Shown here: one piece after another, positions 1-8,098 of the stretch | Position numbering within the stretch: the stretch's first letter is position 1 | Layout of the letters: each line of letters starts with the position of its first letter | NCBI GenBank assembly: GCA_012517025.1 | Contig: JAAYVT010000195.1 | Coordinates: forward strand, 1 to 29,781 | Reading direction: 5' to 3' | Length of the DNA: 29,781 bases | Origin: Phyllobacteriaceae bacterium | GTDB taxonomy: Bacteria > Pseudomonadota > Alphaproteobacteria > Rhizobiales > Ancalomicrobiaceae | Notes under the pieces: generated by a model | Database searches by the model: none | What the model saw: the letters and a program-made list of their open reading frames with translations, nothing else | What the model was told of the DNA's origin: nothing | Translations under genes and position numbers: made by a program

Positions 1-1758
1 CACCGGAGGCACGATCGGGATCGGCGCCAGCGGCGGCGCGGGCGGTTCGGCCGGCGCCTGTTCCGGCATCGCCGGAGTGATCTGCAGGTCGCGGATGGAG
101 CCGTGGATGCGCAGGGGAATGCGGATCTCGCCGTCCTTCGGCCGGTCGGCGAGGGCGCGCTGATCGCGGAAGAAGGCGTGGCCGGCGAGATCGAGCGAGC
201 CGGTGTCGAGATCGCCGCTGCCCTTCAGGGCGAAGCGGGCGTCGGCGCTCTTCATCTCGACGGCGTCGATCCGCGCGGCGACTCCCGACAGATGGACGTC
301 GGCCTCGGTGCGCGACCACGTCGTCCGCCGGGTCGTCGGTTTCGGCGCGACGACGATCGGGTGGAAACGGGTGACGTCGCCGAAGGGGGCGCTGCCGGTC
401 ACCGTGAGATCGGTCGCCGACAGCCGCAGCCGGCCGTCGATCGCGGCGGCGCAGGCGCCGAGATCGGCGCAGCGCGTCTCGCCCTCGAAGGCGGCGGAGA
501 CGGTGCCGCTCTCGACGCCGTCGACGGCGAACAGAGCGCCGAGGTCGCCGGCGGGCAGGTCCTTGCCGAGGGCCCGGACGCGGGCGGCGAGGCCGCCGTC
601 GCGCAGATCGCCGGCGACGACGACGGAGACCGACCGCCCCCACAAGGTGGCGTCGCCGATCTCGGCGTTGAGGCGGCCTTCGGCGAGGTTCAGCGATCCG
701 GCGAAGCGGTTCAGTTCCACTCGTCCCACCGCCAACCGTTTGGCGGAAAAGCGCAGGTCGAGGGCGACGCCGAGGTGGCGCGAATCGAGCGGCAAGTCCC
801 GCCAGCCGTCGCCGAAGGTCGGCGGGTCACCGGCGACGACGAGGTCGCCGAAGGCGAGGGTGCCGCTCAACGCCGGCTCGCCCCCGTCGGTGGCGAAGGC
901 GAGGGTGCCCTCGGCGGCGGAGCGGCCGAGAGCGAGGCGCAGGTCGGTCAGCGTCGCCGAGGTCGGCGTTGCGGCGAGCGTCGCGTCGAGCCGCACCGGC
1001 ACCCGCAGCAGGTCGGCGAGCGGCGCGATCTCGACGACGCGTCCGAGCCGCGCCGGGTCGGGTACGTCGACAGACAGGGAGCCGTCGAGGCCGAGCGGTC
1101 CGCCGTCGGCGCGGCCGCGCCCGGAAATCTCCACCGAGGCGTCGCCGAGACCGGCCGACAGCGACCAACGGGCGGCGAAGTCGGTGGTGGGCAGGCTCAG
1201 TTTCAGCGCGACGGGCTCGCCGCGCCAAGTCGCCTTCAAATCGGTGTCGATCGCCTCGCCGGGACCGGCGTGGGTGAGCCGTCCGGCGATCGCGGCGACC
1301 AGATCGGTTCGGCCGGAGGGACCGGTCAGCTCCAGCCGGCCGCTTTCGAGCCGCAGATCGAGTGGTGGCAGGGCGGCGAGACGGCCGAGCAGGGCGGCCG
1401 CGTCGGAAAGGCCGAGGCGGTCGATCCGCAGGCTCGGCGCCACCAGCTTCACCGCGTCGGGAACGATCCGTCCGCGCAGCAGCGGCAGCAGCGCCAGCGG
1501 CGCCTCGACGCGGTCGGCGGTGGCGAGCGTCGCCCCGTCGGCGCGCCCGGCGACGACGGCGCCGGTCCACACCAGACGCGGCCAGGGCAGCAGCCGCACC
1601 TCGGCCGTCCCCTTCAATTCGGCGGACACGCCGATCCACGCGGAGAGCGTCGCCTCCAGGCGATGACGCGCGACGTCGGGGTCGATCGCGCCGCGCAGGG
1701 CGAGCGTCGCCACGATCAGGACGCCGACGGCGAACAGGGCGAGAAGGCCGCGTCTCAT
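1..1758 (-). CDS. AsmA family protein (partial, C-terminus beyond the window)
   Basis: The reverse strand is open from an ATG at 1758 to the window edge: 586 codons without a stop. The protein begins with two arginines and one hydrophobic segment (about residues 4-22, GLLALFAVGVLIVATLAL), then a large periplasmic-type region rich in alternating beta-strand patterns. The early motif LLPWPRLVW, followed by a segment ending APLALLPLLRGRI, is the N-terminal signature of AsmA proteins, which are inner-membrane-anchored and implicated in outer-membrane assembly and lipid transfer between membranes. The visible end is proline-rich (PAEPPAPPLAPIP), which looks like the start of a low-complexity tail. 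The next gene upstream, threonine dehydratase, is co-directional but 163 bp away, so an operon is possible but not shown. The ribosome binding site is weak. Family assignment comes from pattern recognition only; the cargo cannot be inferred. Confidence 0.8.
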   Translation of the reverse strand, partial: MRRGLLALFAVGVLIVATLALRGAIDPDVARHRLEATLSAWIGVSAELKGTAEVRLLPWPRLVWTGAVVAGRADGATLATADRVEAPLALLPLLRGRIVPDAVKLVAPSLRIDRLGLSDAAALLGRLAALPPLDLRLESGRLELTGPSGRTDLVAAIAGRLTHAGPGEAIDTDLKATWRGEPVALKLSLPTTDFAARWSLSAGLGDASVEISGRGRADGGPLGLDGSLSVDVPDPARLGRVVEIAPLADLLRVPVRLDATLAATPTSATLTDLRLALGRSAAEGTLAFATDGGEPALSGTLAFGDLVVAGDPPTFGDGWRDLPLDSRHLGVALDLRFSAKRLAVGRVELNRFAGSLNLAEGRLNAEIGDATLWGRSVSVVVAGDLRDGGLAARVRALGKDLPAGDLGALFAVDGVESGTVSAAFEGETRCADLGACAAAIDGRLRLSATDLTVTGSAPFGDVTRFHPIVVAPKPTTRRTTWSRTEADVHLSGVAARIDAVEMKSADARFALKGSGDLDTGSLDLAGHAFFRDQRALADRPKDGEIRIPLRIHGSIRDLQITPAMPEQAPAEPPAPPLAPIPIVPPV

Positions 1759-1921
1759 GACGATCGGCCTGCGGGCGACGAATGGGCGATCATCGCTCCG
1801 AGGTAATCGCCGGGCGCGTCCGTTGCAATGGCGCGGCCGCGGAGGTGCGCCGATTTTCGCCCATCGTCCACGACTTTGCGGGCGAAACGGGGAATGCGCG
1901 ACCGCCGCTGCCGCCCCGCCT

Positions 1922-2902
1922 TCAGGGCGTTTCCACGCGCGGCGTCTCACCGGAAAGGACGGTCCGATACCAGCCGCGATCGATGTTGCCGCCGGAAAGG
2001 ATCACCGCCGCGCGCCGGCCGCGCCAGCGCTCCGCCTCGCCGGTCAACGCCGCCAGGGCGGCCGCGCCGGCGCCCTCGGCGAGGTTGTGGGTGGCGGAGA
2101 AGAGCAGGCGGGTCGCCTCCGCGACGGCGTCGTCGTCGACGGCGACGATGCGGGAGAGGCCGCCGCGCAGGATCGCCAACGCCTCCGGCGACGGGCAGCG
2201 CACCGCCACGCCGTCGGCGAAGGTGTCGGCGGGGTGGGCGGTCTCGACCAGATCGGGGCCCTCGAAGGAGCGCTTGTAGGCATCGGCCCGGGTCGAGACG
2301 ACACCGACGATCTCGACGGCGCGGCCGAGCGCCGCCTTGGCCGCGATCAGCCCGCAGGCGCCCGAGCCGAGGCAGATCGGGCAGAACACCACGTCGAGAT
2401 CGGGCACGGCGCGGAACAGTTCGATGCCGTAGGTGCCGACGCCGGTGACCAGATCGGGATGGAAGGAGGGGACGATCTCGTAACCGCGCTCGGCGGCGAT
2501 GCGCGGCACCTCGCCCTTGGCGGCGTCGAAGTCGTCGCCGAACTCGATCACCTCGGCGCCGAAGGCGCGCATCGCGGCGTTCTTCTCGACCGAATTGCCG
2601 TGCGGCACCAGGATGACGCAGGAAAGGCCGCGGGCGCGGGCGGCGAAGGCGAGCGACTGGCCGTGGTTGCCGCGCGTCGCCGAGACGAGGCCGCGGGTCT
2701 GCGGTTTCTCGTGGAGCAGCCGGTCGACGAAGACCAGTCCGCCGCGCACCTTGAAGGCGCCGGTCGGGGTGTGGTTCTCGTGCTTCACCCAGGTCTTCAC
2801 CCCGAGGGCGGCTTCCAGCAGGGGCCAGGCGTATTGCGGGGTCGGCGGCACGTCGGGCGCGATCAGGCGGGCGGCGGCCTCGAAGTCGGCGAGGGTCGTC
2901 AT
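1922..2902 (-). CDS. Threonine dehydratase-like PLP enzyme (fold type II)
   Basis: This 326-residue protein has the full tryptophan-synthase-beta fold signature. The PLP lysine is K51 in HENHTPTGAFKVRGG, the substrate-binding loop is ATRGNHGQS (about residues 75-83), the glycine-rich phosphate-binding loop is GSGACGL (about 179-185), and the C-terminal cofactor-ring contact is SGGNID. The family deaminates threonine or serine to 2-oxobutyrate or pyruvate plus ammonia in the cytoplasm. There is no C-terminal ACT regulatory domain, so it resembles catabolic or standalone dehydratases rather than biosynthetic IlvA. Relatives acting on hydroxy-aspartate, diaminopropionate or racemising serine share these motifs, so substrate specificity is an inference. 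It is flanked by co-directional genes with gaps of about 150 bp on each side and is probably transcribed alone. Confidence 0.9.
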   Translation of the reverse strand: MTTLADFEAAARLIAPDVPPTPQYAWPLLEAALGVKTWVKHENHTPTGAFKVRGGLVFVDRLLHEKPQTRGLVSATRGNHGQSLAFAARARGLSCVILVPHGNSVEKNAAMRAFGAEVIEFGDDFDAAKGEVPRIAAERGYEIVPSFHPDLVTGVGTYGIELFRAVPDLDVVFCPICLGSGACGLIAAKAALGRAVEIVGVVSTRADAYKRSFEGPDLVETAHPADTFADGVAVRCPSPEALAILRGGLSRIVAVDDDAVAEATRLLFSATHNLAEGAGAAALAALTGEAERWRGRRAAVILSGGNIDRGWYRTVLSGETPRVETP

Positions 2903-3054
2903 CGGGAAACACTCGGTTTTTCTGGAACGCGGCAGGCCGCGTCGTCGCCGACGAGCCTAGGCGCGACCGGTGGTGGAAATCAAACGCCGACCGCCGACGT
3001 CACGATGAAAAGACGGAATGCGTCCCATCGATCGTCGTGATGTCGGAGGCGGCG

Positions 3055-6000
3055 TCAGCCGGCCAGGACCCGCGTCACCGGAAAGGCGATCGACACCAGG
3101 GTGCCTTGGCCGACGGTCGAGTCGATCCGGAAGGTGGCGCGGTTCGCCTCCACCAGCGCCTTGGTCAGCGGCAGGCCGAGGCCGGTGCCGCCGGCGCGCG
3201 AGCGGGTGGTGTGGAGCTGGCGGAACGGCTCCATCGCCGTCTGCAGCTCCTTCTCGCTCATGCCGTAGCCGGTGTCGCGGACGCGCAGCACCACCTCGCC
3301 GCTGTCCTCGAGGGTGATGGAGACGATCACTTGGCCGCCGGCGGGGGTGAACTTCACCGCGTTGGAGAGCAGGTTCAGCACCACTTGGCGCATCGAGCGG
3401 GCGTCGGCGACCACCGGCGGAATGCCGGCGGGCAGCGACGAGCGGATGATGATGCGTTCGCGATTGGCCTGCGGCTGCATCAAGGCGACGCTCTCGGAGA
3501 TCACGTCGGCGAGCGGCACCGCCTCGAAGCGCAGGTCCATCTTGCCCGCCTCGACCTTGGAGAGGTCGAGCAGGTCGTTGACCAGGCTCATGATGTGGCT
3601 GCCGGAGACGTGGATGTCGCGCAAGTAGTCCTTGTAGCGATCCGAGCCGATCGGGCCGAAGCGCTCGTCGAGCATCAGTTCGGAGAAGCCGATGATGGCG
3701 TTGAGCGGGGTGCGGATCTCGTGGCTGATCTTGGCGAGGAAGTCGGACTTGTGGATCGAGGCTTCCTCGGCGCGGCGGCGGGCGGAGGTCAGCTCTTCTT
3801 CCGACCTCTTCCACTGGGTGATGTCGCGCAGCACCGCGCAGTAGCGGGCGAACGGGCCGGAGGAGACCCGGCCGATCGTCATGAACAGCGGGATCAGGCC
3901 CTCGGGCGCCACCACGCCGATCACCTCGCGCCCGTCGTTGAGCACCGAGGCGACGCCGTTGGCGGCCAGACCGTCGAGATAGTCGATCGCCGAGCGCCGG
4001 CTTTCCGGCGCCAGCCGGTCGGTCAGGGGACGGCCGATCATGCCGCGTCGGCCGATGCCGAACAGCGCCTCGGCGGCGGCGTTGGCGGAGAGCACCAACC
4101 CGGAGCCGTCGAGGATCAGCACGCCGTCGGTGGCGGTGTCGACGATCGCCTCGAGCTCGGCGATGCGGTCGCGCTCGGCGGCGGTGAGGGCGGGTGCCGC
4201 CTCGACCGGTGCGGCGGCCTCGGCGGGACGCCGCTCGTTCAGGGTGAGCATCACCGCGCCGGTGCCGTCGACGGGCACCGTCACGATCGAGGCGTCGCAG
4301 GGCACGACGGTGCCGTCGCGGGCGATCACCGGAGTGACGTGATCGGTGCCGGTCTCGAAGCGACGGGCGACGTGCGGGCCGGCGAACAGCGCGTCGGCGC
4401 CGCCGGCGGCGCGGAGCGTGGCGACGTCGGGGTAATGCAACAGCGTCAGGAAGCGCTCGTTGGCGTGCAGGAGCGTGTCGGCGCGCAGCAGGGCGGCGGC
4501 GATCGGCAGACGGTCGAGCAGACGCGGGTCGAAGCTCGGCGGGGTCGCAGTCTCGACCGGCGACACGGACGGGCTCGGCGTGGCGACGGTGGGCGACGTC
4601 GTGCGGGTCGGCGGGGCGGCGAGCAGCGCGGCCGCCTCGGCCGATCCCGTGGAGCGATCCGGCTCGGTCGCCGCCTCGCCCTCGATGCGGGCGCCGAGGG
4701 CCTCGGCGATCTGACGGAAGGCGAGCCGCTCGGGCACCGAGAGGCGGGTGGAGTCCTGCGGCAACCGGGCGAGCTCGTCGGGGCCGACGACGCGCACCGG
4801 CGGGTGGGCGTCGCGCGGCCGGCGCGCGGCGGTCGTTTCCGAGACGCGGCGATCGGCCGGTGCGGCGGCGGGGGGCGGCTCCGGCTGACGCGCCGTTTCG
4901 AGCGGGGCGGAAGCGACCGGTTCGGTGGGCGCCGGCTCGGGCTCCGGTTCGAGCGCGGCGGGCACCCCGGTGGCGGTCGGCAGGATCGGGTCGTCGCCGA
5001 GATCACCGGCGAAGGCGGCGTCGATCGGCGGTTCGGAGACGATCCGGGCGCTCTCCTCGTCGGCCGGGAACAGCGGCGGCTCGAGCTCGCTCTCGTCGGG
5101 TTGGGCGGGGTGATCGGTCGTCGCGCCGTCGGGCGCGGCGGACGTCGCGAGGCGCCGGCCGACACCGGTCGGGTCGGGCACCGGCGGGTCGGCCCGGCAG
5201 GTGCCGAAGCCGCGGAAGCCGGCGAAGGTGCGGCCACGATCGAAGGCGGGCAGGGCGGCGAGATCGACCGGCAGGCGCAACGCCTCGCCCTCGATCGGCC
5301 ACGGGACGGTGCGGCCGCTCCAGGTGTCGTGGCGGGACAAGGCGGCGGCGACGACGCCGTCGCGATCGAGATCGTAGGCGGCGGCGACTTCGTCCCAGCG
5401 GCGGCCGACGAGATCGGCGGCGGCCGGGCCGACGACGGCGGCGAGTTCGTCGGAGACGAGGGTGAAGCGGCGGTCGGCGTCCATCTGCCAGACGAACTTC
5501 ACCGGCCGTTCCAGCGGCGTGAAGCGGAAGCCGGAGATCTCGTCTTCGGCCGGCGGCGCGTCGACGTCGGTCGTCTCGACGGTCGGTTCGACCGAGGGCG
5601 GCACCGGCGCGGAAACGGTCGTCTCGGCCGGCGCGGTGGGAGCCTCGATCTCGGCCGGGGCGGGGGCGTCGGAGGGCGGCAGGAAGCCGACCGGACGCGG
5701 ATCGGGCAGGCGGTCGTCGGTGTCGTCGTCGCCTTCGCCGTCCTCGGCCACCAACGGCGGCGACCGCGTCGGCGCGGCGAGAGGCAGCGGGTGGGCGACC
5801 TGCTCTTCCTCGGCGTCGTCCTCGTCGTCGGTGGGTTCGGTCGCCGGACGATCGCCGGCCGCGGCGAGCGCGTTCGTCTCCGTCTCTGCGGTGGGCGTCG
5901 TCTCGGCGACCGGCGCGGCGGTCTCGGTGGGGACGACGGTCGGTGCGGGCTGCGCCGAGACGTCGATCCAGGCGGCAGCGAGATCGGCTTCGGTGACGTC

Positions 6001-6984
6001 GTCCTCGGCGAAGAGATCGAGGGCGAGTGGCGAGGTGGCGACGAAGCGGTCCTCGTCGGCGTCCTCCGCCGGCAGGCTCGGCGCCTCGTCGCCGAGCGGC
6101 GCCGCGGCGACAGCCACCGCGACGGCGGCCTCGTCGGCGGCGGTCGTCGGCTCGACGGTGTCCTCATCGGCGAGGGGCGAAGAGGCGAGGGGCGCGGCGA
6201 TCTCGGCCGGGACGGTCGGCGCCTCGGCGGTTTCGGCGGGGCTCGGCGCGGCGACGGCCGGCGGCACTTCGGCCACGGCTTCTACGCCGGGGACGGCGGG
6301 GCCGGCGGTGGCGGGGAGCAATTCGGTGGGCGCGACGGTCCGTGCCTCGGCCGGGCCGAGGCGCAGCAGGCGGCGGGCGTCGGCGCCTTCGCCGAGCCGC
6401 ACCAGGGCGAGGGCGTGACGACCGTCGGCGGCCGACAGACGGCGCTCGACCACCGCGACGTCCTCGGGTTCGGCCAGCACCGTCTCGATCGCGGACTCCA
6501 AGCCTTCGGCGAGGTCGAAGTCGCCGAGCGCGGCGAGGACGTCGCCGTCGCCGCCGAAGAGGGCGACGAGGCCGCCGTCGGCGGCGAAGGGGGCGAGGCT
6601 GGCGCGCGGATCGGCGAGCGCCGGATCGACGGTGGTTCCCTCCACCCGCACGATCACCGCGTCGTCGGCGTCGATCGGGCGGCGGAACGTCACCGTCCGC
6701 AACACCGGCCGATCGGCTTCGGTGAAGCGCAGGAGCTCGCGCGCCTCTTCGCCGGGCTCGGCGCGGGCTGCGAAGCGGAAGACCCGGTCGGCGAGCCGAC
6801 GGTCGAGGGCGAGCGGGGCGCCCCACACCGGGGCGGCGGCGAAGAGGGCGCGGGCGGCGGCGTTGGCGAAGCCGAGACGCGCGCCGCCGGCCACCGCGAC
6901 CAGCCCGGGACGCGCATCGCCGATCAGATCGCCGACCCCCTCGAGCGCGACGATCGGCCAGACCGCAGCGAATTCATCGACCAT
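3055..6984 (-). CDS. Large multi-PAS sensor histidine kinase, PdhS/PleC/DivJ type
   Basis: This is a 1309-residue soluble sensor kinase; no membrane segments are visible. I chose the ATG at 6984 (MVDEFAAVW) because GAGGCGGGG lies just upstream. The frame also opens at a GTG at 7062 with a basic, unlikely extension. The N-terminal sensor-like region (about 1-215) is followed by an acidic, Ala/Pro/Thr-rich linker to about 490. A PAS-like segment begins FVWQMDADRRF (about 495), a second unstructured linker follows, then PAS-like segments near 818-930 and 936-1065. The HisKA domain has phospho-acceptor H1088 in KISHEIRTPLNAIIGFSE, followed by RFGPIGSDRYKDYLRDIH, the text typical of PdhS, PleC and DivJ kinases. 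HATPase boxes are LLSNAVKF, DTGYGM and GGTGLGLPL. Such kinases control DivK and thereby the CckA-ChpT-CtrA relay. A CtrA-type box lies upstream. Which paralogue it is cannot be settled from sequence alone. Confidence 0.88.
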   Translation of the reverse strand: MVDEFAAVWPIVALEGVGDLIGDARPGLVAVAGGARLGFANAAARALFAAAPVWGAPLALDRRLADRVFRFAARAEPGEEARELLRFTEADRPVLRTVTFRRPIDADDAVIVRVEGTTVDPALADPRASLAPFAADGGLVALFGGDGDVLAALGDFDLAEGLESAIETVLAEPEDVAVVERRLSAADGRHALALVRLGEGADARRLLRLGPAEARTVAPTELLPATAGPAVPGVEAVAEVPPAVAAPSPAETAEAPTVPAEIAAPLASSPLADEDTVEPTTAADEAAVAVAVAAAPLGDEAPSLPAEDADEDRFVATSPLALDLFAEDDVTEADLAAAWIDVSAQPAPTVVPTETAAPVAETTPTAETETNALAAAGDRPATEPTDDEDDAEEEQVAHPLPLAAPTRSPPLVAEDGEGDDDTDDRLPDPRPVGFLPPSDAPAPAEIEAPTAPAETTVSAPVPPSVEPTVETTDVDAPPAEDEISGFRFTPLERPVKFVWQMDADRRFTLVSDELAAVVGPAAADLVGRRWDEVAAAYDLDRDGVVAAALSRHDTWSGRTVPWPIEGEALRLPVDLAALPAFDRGRTFAGFRGFGTCRADPPVPDPTGVGRRLATSAAPDGATTDHPAQPDESELEPPLFPADEESARIVSEPPIDAAFAGDLGDDPILPTATGVPAALEPEPEPAPTEPVASAPLETARQPEPPPAAAPADRRVSETTAARRPRDAHPPVRVVGPDELARLPQDSTRLSVPERLAFRQIAEALGARIEGEAATEPDRSTGSAEAAALLAAPPTRTTSPTVATPSPSVSPVETATPPSFDPRLLDRLPIAAALLRADTLLHANERFLTLLHYPDVATLRAAGGADALFAGPHVARRFETGTDHVTPVIARDGTVVPCDASIVTVPVDGTGAVMLTLNERRPAEAAAPVEAAPALTAAERDRIAELEAIVDTATDGVLILDGSGLVLSANAAAEALFGIGRRGMIGRPLTDRLAPESRRSAIDYLDGLAANGVASVLNDGREVIGVVAPEGLIPLFMTIGRVSSGPFARYCAVLRDITQWKRSEEELTSARRRAEEASIHKSDFLAKISHEIRTPLNAIIGFSELMLDERFGPIGSDRYKDYLRDIHVSGSHIMSLVNDLLDLSKVEAGKMDLRFEAVPLADVISESVALMQPQANRERIIIRSSLPAGIPPVVADARSMRQVVLNLLSNAVKFTPAGGQVIVSITLEDSGEVVLRVRDTGYGMSEKELQTAMEPFRQLHTTRSRAGGTGLGLPLTKALVEANRATFRIDSTVGQGTLVSIAFPVTRVLAG

Positions 6985-7119
6985 CGTCGTACCCCGCCTC
7001 GTCGTGTCTGGTCTCCTCGGCGCCTTCGACGGATCGTCGTCTCGGCGCCGCGACGTATTCACGTCGACCCGAAGGTCGTCGGAACCATCCTACACGTCGG
7101 ACCCATCACGATCGTGTCA

Positions 7120-7134
7120 TTAACGTCTCGTTAA
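7120..7134. promoter_or_regulatory. Predicted CtrA-binding box upstream of the PAS kinase
   Basis: The sequence reads TTAACGTCTCGTTAA, an exact TTAA-N7-TTAA, the core of the alphaproteobacterial CtrA consensus TTAA-N7-TTAAC. It is near-symmetrical and can be read on either strand. It lies 136 bp upstream of the chosen kinase start (6984) and about 270 bp upstream of the phasin start at 7401, so the kinase is the likelier target. Binding is inferred from the motif. Confidence 0.65.
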
Positions 7135-7243
7135 TATAGTCGAAACCGCTTTCGGGTCCATAAAGGCATTGGTTCGACCCCCGGTCTTCGCGCCGAAGGG
7201 TTAACCGGCCGGCCCGGCAAAAATCGCGACCGACGGAAGTTTA

Positions 7244-7258
7244 TGTTGCAGTGCAACA
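7244..7258. promoter_or_regulatory. Predicted PhaR operator upstream of phasin 1
   Basis: TGTTGCAGTGCAACA is a perfect 7-bp inverted repeat around one central base, containing TTGC-N3-GCAA. TGC-rich palindromes of this kind are bound by the polyhydroxyalkanoate-responsive repressor PhaR in other alphaproteobacteria. The left half could overlap a -35 element (TTGCAG, then 17 bp, then TAATCC), which would fit repression, although both promoter hexamers are weak. The rest of 7063-7400 holds the CtrA box and no gene that I can see. Confidence 0.65.
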
Positions 7259-7400
7259 TGAGTTTTGGTAATCCTGAGGTCGTCGCCGATCGCGGTCCGC
7301 ATCGGGCGGCGGACGGGGTTCCTCCCCGAGACGACACCGAGGTCGGAAGAGGCCTTTCGACCGATGCTTCGCCGGCGGGCGCCGGCCCAAGGAGAGACAC

Positions 7401-7784
7401 ATGGCTGCCGACAAGACCTTCGAGATCCCCGAGCAGATCCGCGCCTTCGCCGAGAAGAGCGTCGAGCAGGCCAAGAAGGCCGTCGACGATTTCATCTCCG
7501 CCACCCACAAGGCCGTCGACAAGGTCGAGACCTCGTCGGCCGAAGTGCAGTCGGGCGCGCTCGATCTCAACAAGAAGGTGCTGTCGCTGGCGGAAGAGAA
7601 CCTCGCCAACGCCTTCGAGCATGCGCAGAAGCTGATCAAGGCGAAGGATCCGCAGGAGCTCCTGACGCTCCAGGGCGAGTATCTCAAGGCCCAGGCCGCC
7701 TCGTTCGGCGAGCAGGTCCGCCAGATCGGCGACGCCGCCGCCAAGACCGTCTCCTCGATCACCGAGAAGGTCACCAAGGGCTGA
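7401..7784 (+). CDS. Phasin family protein (short)
   Basis: This is a 127-residue, almost entirely helical, Ala/Lys/Glu-rich protein without cysteine or a signal peptide. The pattern PEQIRAFAEKSVEQAKKAVD near the start and the central LQGEYLKAQAASFGEQVRQI are typical of the Phasin_2 family. These proteins coat polyhydroxyalkanoate granules and control their size and number. AAGGAG lies seven bases before the ATG. A TTGC-N3-GCAA palindrome stands upstream and a hairpin terminator follows, so this is a single-gene unit, paired with a second phasin downstream that has the same operator type. The phasin assignment is firm. That it binds PHB specifically is inferred from the family, and no synthase or depolymerase gene is in the window. 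Confidence 0.92.
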   Translation: MAADKTFEIPEQIRAFAEKSVEQAKKAVDDFISATHKAVDKVETSSAEVQSGALDLNKKVLSLAEENLANAFEHAQKLIKAKDPQELLTLQGEYLKAQAASFGEQVRQIGDAAAKTVSSITEKVTKG

Positions 7785-7821
7785 CGCTCTCGGTTCTGGC
7801 GATCCACGTGGATTTCGCGGG

Positions 7822-7860
7822 GGGCGGGAGCATCGGCGATGCTTCCGCCCTTCGTGTTTC
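7822..7860 (+). terminator. Terminator after phasin 1
   Basis: GGGCGGGAGCATC pairs with GATGCTTCCGCCC across a three-base loop (13 bp with one G-U), followed by the modestly T-rich TTCGTGTTTC. It lies 38 bp after the phasin stop. Confidence 0.75.
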
Positions 7861-7902
7861 GGACGGTCGACCGGCCGTTGCGTAGTAACCCGGATGTCTA
7901 TT

Positions 7903-7931
7903 TTGCGCTGCAATATTTTGTTGCGTCGCAA
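7903..7931. promoter_or_regulatory. Paired predicted PhaR operators upstream of phasin 2
   Basis: Two palindromes of the same TTGC-N3-GCAA form occur here: TTGCGCTGCAA at 7903-7913 and TTGCGTCGCAA at 7921-7931, with centres 18 bp apart. The second overlaps a possible -35 (TTGCGT), with TAGACT 17 bp downstream at 7944-7949. That is the same geometry as at phasin 1. The transcript would carry a leader of about 140 bases; I see no other gene in 7785-8098. Confidence 0.65.
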
Positions 7932-8098
7932 AATCGAGACTCCTAGACTACCGGCCTCGCGAGGACGTTCGATCCTCGCCGGCGAAACGCGGGCACGGGC
8001 GGTCGTTCGTCCCGTCGAGCGGATCGGGCGCCGTTGCGGCGGGCCGATCGTCGCGGGCCGCCGGCCCGAACCAGAACGATATTCAGGAGAGACGAGGC

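Noticed and set aside
103..1806. A 567-codon plus-strand frame
   Set aside because: It is the complement of the AsmA gene; the reverse-strand frame has a membrane anchor and AsmA motifs and remains open to the edge.
3037..7134. A 1365-codon open frame on the plus strand
   Set aside because: It lies antisense to the PAS kinase. Its product is low-complexity Gly/Arg/Asp-rich sequence with no domain. Such frames are a by-product of high-GC codon use.
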